The position numbers and the translations under genes were made by a program. DNA of 64,000 nt from NORP259 sp041398705 (GTDB taxonomy: Bacteria; Planctomycetota; UBA1135; GCA-002686595): NCBI GenBank assembly GCA_041398705.1, contig JAWKUI010000015.1, positions 10,957-74,956 on the forward strand, written 5' to 3'. Below, piece after piece: positions 57,712-64,000 of this stretch. The stretch's first letter is position 1. Each line of letters begins with the position of its first letter. The notes under the pieces were generated by a model, which had not been told where the DNA came from, ran no database searches, and saw nothing but the letters and a program-made list of their open reading frames with translations.

Positions 57712-58773
57712 ATGAACCCGGGCAAAAGGACCGCGGTCCTCGGATGCATTCTCGGCACGGCCGCCGGGGACGCGCTGGGGCTGCCCTACGAAGGCCTTGG
57801 TCCAGAGCGGGCGCTCCGGCTCTTGGGGCCGCCGACGCGGCATCGGTTCTTGTTTGGGCGAGGCATGCTGTCCGATGACACGGAACACACGTGCATCGTG
57901 GCGCAGTCGTTGATCGAGGCGCGGGGCGATCGACGGGTGTTTGCTCGGAGGTTTGCGTGGCGCCTTCGTTGGTGGATTCTGGGGTTGCCGGCGGGGGTGG
58001 GCCGGGCGACGGGGCGGGCGTGTTTGCGGCTTTGGTTTGGGGCGGGACCGGAGCGGTCTGGGGTGGATTCGGCGGGCAATGGGCCGGCGATGCGGGCGGC
58101 GATCTTTGGGGTGGTGTTGGACGATCTGGCGGAGTTGCGAGCGTGGGTTCGGGTGTCGACGCGCATGACGCACACCGATCCCTTGGCGCTGCAGGGTGCG
58201 CTCGTGGTGGCGTTGGCAGCGCGGCATGCGCGGCTCCACCAGAAGGTCGAAGGCGAGGCGTGGCTTGGCGAAGTTGAGCGGGAGCTGGGCACCGAGGGCG
58301 GCGAGCTGTTTGGGCTCGTGCAGCGGGCCGTGGCCAGCGCGCGCCAGGGCGAAGGGACTCGCGCGTTTGCTGCGCGTCTCGGATTGCAGTGGGGCGTGAC
58401 GGGGTACACCCCGCACACGATTCCCGTCGCCATACACGCCTGGCTGGCGCATCCGGGGGATTTCCGCGCCGCAGTCACCCGCGCCATCGAGTGCGGTGGG
58501 GATGCCGATACGGTGGCGGCCATCGCCGGGGGCATCGTAGGCGCGGGCGCCGGAGAAGCGGGCATTCCGCTTGAGTGGCTCGCGGGCATTTGGGATGGGC
58601 CGCGCTCGGTCCGGTGGATGAAGACGCTGGGCACGGCGCTCGCGGATGCGTGCGAGGGCGACCCGGAAGTCCGGGCGCCGGGAGTGAATCCGGCTTGGGC
58701 GTTCGCGCGCAACGGGCTCTTCTTGCTTGCCGTACTGGCCCACGGGCTGCGGAGGTTGGCACCGCCCTACTGA
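57712..58773 (+). CDS. ADP-ribosylglycohydrolase (DraG-like)
   Basis: A 353-aa protein starting at the ATG at 57712 behind GGCAGGAA. The metal and substrate motifs of the family are present: LGTAAGDALGLPYEG, MLSDDTEHTCIV (the TDDT-like site), NGPAMRAA, MTHTDPLALQGA and the C-terminal CGGDADTVAAIAGGIVGA (GGDTD-like). Such enzymes cleave ADP-ribose from modified proteins or nucleic acids. No ADP-ribosyltransferase or toxin partner is next to it. Codons here use more G in the third position than C, unlike its neighbours. Confidence 0.9.
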   Translation: MNPGKRTAVLGCILGTAAGDALGLPYEGLGPERALRLLGPPTRHRFLFGRGMLSDDTEHTCIVAQSLIEARGDRRVFARRFAWRLRWWILGLPAGVGRATGRACLRLWFGAGPERSGVDSAGNGPAMRAAIFGVVLDDLAELRAWVRVSTRMTHTDPLALQGALVVALAARHARLHQKVEGEAWLGEVERELGTEGGELFGLVQRAVASARQGEGTRAFAARLGLQWGVTGYTPHTIPVAIHAWLAHPGDFRAAVTRAIECGGDADTVAAIAGGIVGAGAGEAGIPLEWLAGIWDGPRSVRWMKTLGTALADACEGDPEVRAPGVNPAWAFARNGLFLLAVLAHGLRRLAPPY

Positions 58774-59173
58774 GGCGCACCGATCGCTGGCATGGGGTGC
58801 GATCTGGCGAAAACGGCCTGACGAACGCTCCGGCACGGTAGGACACGGTCTAAATTCGCAAAGTCACGCTCAGTCGAGAGGCAGGACCCCCCTGAGCATT
58901 CGGCGAGGCAACGATTCAGAGACTTGGGGCAGGACCCATCCAGCGAATCACCATTCGACACCCATAATCCACTCCACACATCGCGAGACTCGCAGCTCAG
59001 TTGTCGCAGCCCGAACAGTGCATCCCAAAGCAAACCTCCCATACCCCATCCGTTGCCCGCAGCGCTCGGGATCCGCGAGAAAGGCTCCGGGCCGCCGATC
59101 CATCGATCGGCGGCCCGGAAAGGCGAGGGGGAAGCGCAGAGGCGAGTCTGCTACCAGCCGGAGTGAGCTGGGA
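58774..59173. other. Intergenic region between convergent genes
   Basis: 400 bp between the ADP-ribosylglycohydrolase and the LysM gene. The hairpin at 59087 is the only structured element. The part 58850-59040 is less GC-rich and codes for nothing recognisable. Confidence 0.45.
59087..59118 (-). terminator. Terminator hairpin at the end of the mur/fts operon
   Basis: A perfect 14-bp stem CCGGGCCGCCGATC (59087-59100 with 59105-59118), CATC loop, 55 nt after the LysM stop. On the minus strand AGCCTTTCTCGC follows, a weak T-tail. Confidence 0.65.
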
Positions 59174-60175
59174 TCACTGCACGACGAAACGCTTGTCCGC
59201 GCTCTTGCTGGTGCGGGTAGCGACCGGTTGGCCGGTGGTTGCCGGGGCGGAGCCGCCGGGCATTTGCAGGACCTGGCCGACGTAGAGTTTCTCGGGCTTG
59301 AGGCCGGGGTTCAGGGCCAGGATTTCGGTGTAGCGCTTGGCGCTGCCGAGTTGTTTCTGGGCGATGCGGCTAAGCACGTCGCCGGATTGCACGGTATAGG
59401 TGCCGGCGGCGCCGGAGGTCGGGCGGGTGCTCGGGGCCGGGGTTTCGGCGGCTTGGTTGACCTTGGCAGCGGGGGCCCCTTCGGGCAGGCGCAGGACTTG
59501 GCCGACGCGGATCGCCTTGGGGTTCTCGATGCCGTTCAGGCGCTGGATCTCACCCCAGCGGCCGGCGTCGCCGAGTTGGCGGCGGGCGATGCGCTCGAGC
59601 GAATCGCCGGAGACCACGGTGTAGCTGCCGCCCACGCGCACTTCGGGCGCCTTGGCGGCCGGCTGCTTCGGGGCGATGTACTGGGGCTGGGTCTGGGTGA
59701 CCGGAGTGGTGACCGGGGCGACCTGGTTGCGGGCCGAGTCGAAGACCGGGTTCACCGGGCGCTGGGCCGGGAACTGCTCGGTGGTCTCGCGGCGCGGGTT
59801 CTCCGGCTCGATGCGGGTCGAAGCACCGGGCAGGTTGGCCATGGCACTCCGGCCGGGGCTGACGGTGTCCCCCTGGCGTTCGGTGACCGGGCGCATGCTC
59901 AGGTCGGGGCGCTGGCGGGTGACGCGACCCGGCGCGGCATCCTGGTCGTTCAACGCAATGCGCGTCTGGGGAGCGCGGGGCTCCTGGCTCGGCACGGTGG
60001 CGCGGCGCTCGGCGCGGGCCTGCACCGGGGTCTGGGCTTGGGTCGGAGCCTGGGCGAGTTGCCCGTCCTTGCCCGCCGCATGGGCGGTGTCACCGCCGTC
60101 CCACAGGGCCACCACCACGATGGTGACGAGCAGGAAAAGCAGGGCGATGATCCCGTATCGTTCGATTTGTTGCAT
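59174..60175 (-). CDS. Inner-membrane protein with two LysM domains
   Basis: A 333-aa protein: an N-terminal anchor (YGIIALLFLLVTIVVVALWD, residues 7-26), a long disordered Ala/Gln/Pro/Arg/Thr linker (residues 35-180), and two LysM domains (GSYTVVSGDSLERIARRQLG to IRVGQVLRLP, and GTYTVQSGDVLSRIAQKQLG to LYVGQVLQMP). LysM binds the N-acetylglucosamine of peptidoglycan. It is the last gene of the murE-murF-mraY-ftsW operon and its start overlaps the end of ftsW by 86 bp in another frame. A link between the membrane and the peptidoglycan sacculus is likely. Confidence 0.9.
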   Translation of the reverse strand: MQQIERYGIIALLFLLVTIVVVALWDGGDTAHAAGKDGQLAQAPTQAQTPVQARAERRATVPSQEPRAPQTRIALNDQDAAPGRVTRQRPDLSMRPVTERQGDTVSPGRSAMANLPGASTRIEPENPRRETTEQFPAQRPVNPVFDSARNQVAPVTTPVTQTQPQYIAPKQPAAKAPEVRVGGSYTVVSGDSLERIARRQLGDAGRWGEIQRLNGIENPKAIRVGQVLRLPEGAPAAKVNQAAETPAPSTRPTSGAAGTYTVQSGDVLSRIAQKQLGSAKRYTEILALNPGLKPEKLYVGQVLQMPGGSAPATTGQPVATRTSKSADKRFVVQ

Positions 60176-61373
60176 AGCTAGTCCTCTTCTCTCTTCGCTG
60201 AACGCTTGGCTGGGGACGCCTGGGCCCCATCCCGTGACCCCCTCGGGTCCGGGCGGCTCCTAGAGCAAGACCTACGGCTACGCAGGTAGCCAATAGGGCA
60301 CTTCCTCCATCGGATACAAATGGCAGGTTCATGCCCTTCGGGGGCGCAAAACCTGTCACGACTTGAATGTGCAGCATGGCCTGCAGAACCACCGACACCA
60401 GCAGGCCGAAGGCGGCCAGGGAGGCGAAGGGGTCGGCGACGCGGCGCACGAAGCGCAGGCCGTGCCAGAGCAAGGCCAGAAACAGGCCGATCACCAGGGC
60501 CGAACCGAGCAGGCCGAACTCCTCTCCCACCATCGAGAAGACGTAGTCGGTCTGCATGTACTGCAGGCTCTGATTGCGGAAGCCGCCTTGGCCGAGGCCG
60601 ACCCCGAGGCCGTCCCCGCTGGCGATGGCCTCCATGGCCCGGCGCACCTGGTCGTTGCTCTGGTCGCCCAGCCAGATCGCGAGGCGCTCGCGCACGTAGT
60701 GCAGGGCGCTCGCCGCGCCAACGAGGGCCGCTGCGATCAGCAGCGCGGCCGAAAGGCCGAGGTGCGCCAGGCTGACCCCACCGGCGAGCAGCACGGCGAA
60801 GTAACAACCGAGGAAAAGCAGGGTCGCGCCCAGGTCGGGCTCGCCGAGGATCAACACCGCGAACAGGCCCCCCATGGCGACCAGCGGCAGGTACCCGCGG
60901 CGCACGTCGCGCAGGCCGGTTTCGAGCAGCGAGCAGCGCCAAGCCACCCACAGCACCCCCACCACGCGGGCGAGTTCGGAGGGCTGCAGGGTCGGCAGAC
61001 CCGGCAGGCGGATCCAGCGGCGCGAACCGTTGACCTCGCTGCGCAGGCCCGGCACGTAGACCAGCACCAGCAGGATCAGCACGGCGGCGGTCATCCACGG
61101 GATCAGGCGTTCGATGCCACGCGGGCCGAGGCGGGCAAGCACGAGGATCACCCCCAAACCCGCTAGGCGGTACGCGACGAGGTTCTTCACCTCGGCGTGG
61201 AACTCGTCGAGCGGCAGGGTGGTCGAGGCGTGGCTGATCTGCACCAGGAGGCCGAAGGCGAGCAACGCCATCGAGATCCAGAACACCGGCCGCGCCGCCT
61301 CGCGGGCGTCCGGGCCGGCGGGCATCGGGTGGCGGGCGTTCAGGCCCAGGTACGGCTGCGTCCAATCGGTCAT
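60090..61373 (-). CDS. ftsW: Lipid II polymerase/division protein FtsW
   Basis: A 427-aa SEDS protein with about ten helices; the start at 61373 (MTDWTQPYLG) lies 2 nt after the mraY stop (TGA-CC-ATG). The SEDS hallmarks are GSRRWIRLPGLPTLQPSELAR, LILGEPDLGATLLF, GLGQGGFRNQSLQYMQTDYV, FSMVGEEFGLLGS and GMNLPFVSDGGSALLATC. FtsW polymerises glycan strands. It is the gene adjacent to mraY, as in many dcw clusters, so FtsW is preferred to RodA. Its last 28 codons (TSYATNRTIRDHRPAFPARH) read through the start of the LysM gene. Confidence 0.94.
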   Translation of the reverse strand: MTDWTQPYLGLNARHPMPAGPDAREAARPVFWISMALLAFGLLVQISHASTTLPLDEFHAEVKNLVAYRLAGLGVILVLARLGPRGIERLIPWMTAAVLILLVLVYVPGLRSEVNGSRRWIRLPGLPTLQPSELARVVGVLWVAWRCSLLETGLRDVRRGYLPLVAMGGLFAVLILGEPDLGATLLFLGCYFAVLLAGGVSLAHLGLSAALLIAAALVGAASALHYVRERLAIWLGDQSNDQVRRAMEAIASGDGLGVGLGQGGFRNQSLQYMQTDYVFSMVGEEFGLLGSALVIGLFLALLWHGLRFVRRVADPFASLAAFGLLVSVVLQAMLHIQVVTGFAPPKGMNLPFVSDGGSALLATCVAVGLALGAARTRGGHGMGPRRPQPSVQRREKRTSYATNRTIRDHRPAFPARHHRGGGPVGRR

Positions 61374-61375
61374 GG

Positions 61376-62536
61376 TCAGCGCACCTTGAGCAGGGCCAGA
61401 CTCGCGAGCGCGCACACCCCGGCCACAATCCAGGCGCGCACGACGATGGTGACTTCATGCCAGGGCCGGTCCCCGGGCTGGAAGATGCCGCCCTTGACCT
61501 GCAACCCGTGATGGATCGGGGCCATGGTGAACAACCGCCGGCCGGTGCCGCTCTTGGCCCGGGTGAACTTGAACCAGGCGGTCTGCAGGCCGCTCGAGAA
61601 CAGCTCGGCGTAGAAGACGAAACCGATCAGCGGCAGCACCAGCTCCTGTTTGCTCACCAGCGCCATCCAGGCGAGCAGGCCGCCGATCGGCAAGGAGCCG
61701 GAGTCCCCCATGAAGACCTGGGCGGGGAAGGCGTTGAACCAGAGGAACCCCATGCACGCACCGCACAGGGCGCCGCCCATGACCGCCATTTCCGAAGCGG
61801 CCGGCACGTGGGGCAGGTTCAGGTACTCGGTCCAATCCCAGCGCCCGGTGACGTAGCAGAAGGCCGTCAACGCCGCCCCCGAGATCAACATGCAACCCGC
61901 GGCGAGCCCGTCGAGCCCGTCGGTGATGTTGGCCGCGTTCGAGGTGCCATACACCACGAACCATGCGAGCCCTACGAACAAAAGCAGCCCCCACCAAGCC
62001 CCGCCGAACGAGATCGACACGTTCTTGAAGAAGGGCGGGTACAGGGTCAGCAGCGAGTGGCGCTCGGAGGTGCTGGCGAACCAGACGAACGCGAGCAGTA
62101 CGGCGAGGATCACCACCGACATGCCGATGGTTTTGGCGCGCGGGGTGAGGCCTTTCGACCCCGGCACGGTCAGCTTCTGGTAGTCATCGACGAATCCGAC
62201 CGCCGCGAGGCCCGCGGTGAGCACCAGGGCCAGGATCACGTTGATGTTGTCGAGACGGCACCAGAGCAGCACCGCGCCGAGCAGAGAGGCGATCAGGAAA
62301 CTGCCTCCCATGGTCGTGGTGCCCTCCTTGCCGGTCTCCTTGTTCTTGGCCGCCAGCTCGCTGCTGTCGGTTTTGCTCACGTCCTCGTGCCAGCGGTTCT
62401 TACGCAACCACTGGATCGCCGGCCCGCCGAACACGAGCGACAGGGCGAAAGCCGACAGGCACGCCATCGTCGTCCGGAACGAAATGTAGCTGAAGAGCTG
62501 CACTTCGAAGAGGTCGCGGAAGAGGGCGGGCAACAT
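61376..62536 (-). CDS. mraY: Phospho-MurNAc-pentapeptide transferase
   Basis: A 386-aa membrane enzyme that makes lipid I. Its motifs are complete: VGFVDDYQKLTVPGSKGL, NAANITDGLDGLAAG, WFNAFPAQVFMGDSGSL and the conserved His cluster in MAPIHHGLQVKG. Ten hydrophobic helices are visible. It starts 33 nt after the murF stop and its own stop is followed after 2 nt by ftsW. The set murE-murF-mraY-ftsW has the order of a typical dcw operon with murD missing. Confidence 0.96.
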   Translation of the reverse strand: MLPALFRDLFEVQLFSYISFRTTMACLSAFALSLVFGGPAIQWLRKNRWHEDVSKTDSSELAAKNKETGKEGTTTMGGSFLIASLLGAVLLWCRLDNINVILALVLTAGLAAVGFVDDYQKLTVPGSKGLTPRAKTIGMSVVILAVLLAFVWFASTSERHSLLTLYPPFFKNVSISFGGAWWGLLLFVGLAWFVVYGTSNAANITDGLDGLAAGCMLISGAALTAFCYVTGRWDWTEYLNLPHVPAASEMAVMGGALCGACMGFLWFNAFPAQVFMGDSGSLPIGGLLAWMALVSKQELVLPLIGFVFYAELFSSGLQTAWFKFTRAKSGTGRRLFTMAPIHHGLQVKGGIFQPGDRPWHEVTIVVRAWIVAGVCALASLALLKVR

Positions 62537-62569
62537 GGTCGGGCAGGGAACGGGGGCAGGAGGGGAGAA

Positions 62570-63967
62570 TCAGTGGGCCCGGGCGGGCTCGAGCAGGGAT
62601 TCGACGAGGCGATCGAGGCCGACGCCGCGGCTGGCTTTGATCAAGACCACGTCGCCGGGTTCAACGAGCGCTGGCAGGATCCCTTGGCACGCGTTGCAGT
62701 CGGCGGCCAGGTGCAGGCGGTTCTCGTCCAGGCCCTGTTCGCGGGCGCCCGCGGCCACGTCCTCGGCGAACTGGCCTACGGCCACCACGGCATCGAGCCC
62801 GGCCAGCGCGGCCTGGCGCCCCACGTCGCGGTGACGCTGGGCCGAAGCGGCGCCGAGTTCGAGCATGTCCCCCACCACCAGAATGCGGCGGGTGGCGTGT
62901 TCCATGCGCGTCAGGTGCCGGATGCCCGCCGCCACCGACAGGGGGTTGGCGTTGTAGCTGTCGTCGATCAGGGTGATGCCCCCGGCTTCGTGCACCTGCA
63001 TGCGCCGCAGGGGTCCGCGCAGGCGCGCCACGTGCGGCAGCACGTTCTCGAGCGGTATGCCCATGCCGTGCACCGCCGCCAGGGCCGCGAGCAGGTTCTG
63101 CACCATGTGCGCGCCGAGCATCGGCAATTCGAGTTCGGTGGCGGGCAAAAGGCCCGGGGCCTGCAGCACGAAACGCGTGCGGCCGTTCTCGAAGCGCAGG
63201 TCGCGCGCCATGAAGTCCGCGCCGCCATGCAGCGAGAAACGCAGCACGCGCGCCGCGGTGCTGCGCGCCAGGGCCGAGGACCAAGTGCAATCGGCGTTGA
63301 GCACGCAGAAGTGTTCGAGACCCAGACAGCGCACCAGCGCGCCTTTCTCCTCGGCCACCCCTTCGGCGCTACCGAGCCCCGACAGGTGCGCCTCGCCCAC
63401 GTTGGTGAGCACCGCCCCCGTGGGCCGCGCGATGCGGCACAGGTTGGCGATCTCGCCGGGGGCATTGGTGCCCATCTCGACCACGTAGGCCAGGCTTTCC
63501 GCGGGGGCGCCGAGCAGGGTCAGCGGCACGCCCACGTCGTTGTTGTAGGACGAAGGACTGCCGTGCACGTTGCCCTGGCTCGCGAGCAGCTGCACCAGGA
63601 ATTCCTTGGTACTGGTCTTGCCGCACGAACCGGTCACGCCGATCACGTGGCCGCGATGGCGGCTGCGCGCCCAGCGCGCCAGGTCGCCGAGGGCACGCCG
63701 CGGATCGGGATGCACCGCCACGGGCACGCCCCCGGGGAACCCCTCCGGGGACGCGTGGTTCAGCAACATGCCGCCCGCGCCCTGGCCCAGGGCCTGGGCT
63801 GCAAACGCGTCGCCGTCGAAGTTCGGACCGCGCAGGGAGAGGAACAGGTCCCCCGCGTTGAGCGTCCGGGTATCGGTGGACAATCCGGACAACATGCGGG
63901 TGCGGTCTCCCGCCACCCAGCGCGCGCCGGTCACCGCCAGCAGCGTGTCGAACGCAATCGGAATCAC
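62570..63967 (-). CDS. murF: UDP-MurNAc-tripeptide-D-Ala-D-Ala ligase
   Basis: A 465-aa Mur ligase starting at a GTG that overlaps the stop of the preceding gene by GTGA. It adds D-Ala-D-Ala to the precursor. The ATP-binding loop is GVTGSCGKTSTKEFLVQ, the substrate-side motifs are EMGTNAPGEIANL and LTNVGEAHLSGLGS, and the C-terminal motif is DDSYNANPLSV. No codon is missing and the length is usual. Confidence 0.95.
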   Translation of the reverse strand: MIPIAFDTLLAVTGARWVAGDRTRMLSGLSTDTRTLNAGDLFLSLRGPNFDGDAFAAQALGQGAGGMLLNHASPEGFPGGVPVAVHPDPRRALGDLARWARSRHRGHVIGVTGSCGKTSTKEFLVQLLASQGNVHGSPSSYNNDVGVPLTLLGAPAESLAYVVEMGTNAPGEIANLCRIARPTGAVLTNVGEAHLSGLGSAEGVAEEKGALVRCLGLEHFCVLNADCTWSSALARSTAARVLRFSLHGGADFMARDLRFENGRTRFVLQAPGLLPATELELPMLGAHMVQNLLAALAAVHGMGIPLENVLPHVARLRGPLRRMQVHEAGGITLIDDSYNANPLSVAAGIRHLTRMEHATRRILVVGDMLELGAASAQRHRDVGRQAALAGLDAVVAVGQFAEDVAAGAREQGLDENRLHLAADCNACQGILPALVEPGDVVLIKASRGVGLDRLVESLLEPARAH

Positions 63968-64000
63968 ACCAGCACCTCTTGGGCCACGGCCCGGTCGTCG
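63964..64000 (-). CDS. C-terminus of a gene before murF, probably murE
   Basis: The last 11 codons (DDRAVAQEVLV) end in TGA at 63966-63964 and overlap the murF GTG by GTGA. A DDR-x-V-A-x-x-x-L ending is usual for MurE, which is the normal upstream neighbour of murF. The rest is outside the window. Confidence 0.5.
   Translation of the reverse strand, partial: DDRAVAQEVLV

Overview
The window is GC-rich chromosomal DNA that most resembles a planctomycete. The pointers are large secreted parallel beta-helix proteins, long Ser/Thr kinases with extra-cytoplasmic C-terminal halves, an ECF sigma factor of the kind common in Planctomycetota and Acidobacteria, and a mur/fts cluster (murE-murF-mraY-ftsW) with no ftsZ or ftsA in view. 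The phylum call is inference. I see no tRNA, rRNA, CRISPR array, insertion sequence or phage gene.

Layout. 0-6.9 kb, mostly minus strand: a start-only secreted protein, a carboxypeptidase-regulatory-repeat protein coupled to a beta-propeller protein, a membrane-linked metallophosphoesterase, a zinc-finger anti-sigma-like membrane protein and gltX. 7.1-14.8 kb: add and an esterase, then a translationally coupled pair of receptor-like Ser/Thr kinases (the first has lost every catalytic motif) facing an ECF sigma factor. 14.9-22.4 kb: NfeD-flotillin, an ATPase/permease pair for zinc or manganese uptake, queF, a large membrane protein and a 4-hydroxylaminobenzoate-lyase-like protein. 22.4-29.3 kb: secreted beta-helix and FG-GAP-like proteins, part of it more A+T-rich, bounded by a direct repeat of the 3' end of an aspartoacylase-like gene. 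29.3-36.1 kb: that gene behind a GCS2-CBS fusion, a frameshifted secreted protein, a JAMM protease and an M1 peptidase. 36.4-45.7 kb: three more secreted proteins, arsR-arsM with an extreme Cys-Cys insert, and an M28 peptidase. 45.9-52.0 kb: an ABC exporter operon ending in a shortened FtsX-type permease, two long related palindromes, the metal-binding lipoprotein, a HIT protein and pyrC. 52.1-64 kb: a pyrC fragment, a lectin-domain secreted protein, murG, an acetyltransferase, an ADP-ribosylglycohydrolase, and murE(end)-murF-mraY-ftsW-LysM.

Three patterns run across the window. (1) Six secreted proteins with different N-terminal modules share one C-terminal domain, marked by C-x(n)-PNSxG, a G-x-LCLG segment, G-x-x-W-x-FQ-x-W-x-RD and a last SNxSxGLxxxF. 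It looks like a common sorting or attachment module. (2) At about a dozen first-in-operon genes a TANNNT box (usually TACACT, TAGACT, TAGGAT or TACGAT) sits 6-9 nt before the start codon, which predicts widespread leaderless transcription and explains why few genes have a Shine-Dalgarno. (3) Fragments of neighbouring genes (aspartoacylase-like, pyrC) lie as debris in the larger gaps.

Genes that probably work together: NfeD with flotillin at the membrane; pseudokinase, kinase and sigma factor as a signalling unit; the metal ATPase/permease at 17.5-19.1 kb with the distant binding lipoprotein at 49.3 kb; ArsR with ArsM in arsenic detoxification; and murE, murF, mraY, murG, ftsW and the LysM protein in peptidoglycan synthesis.
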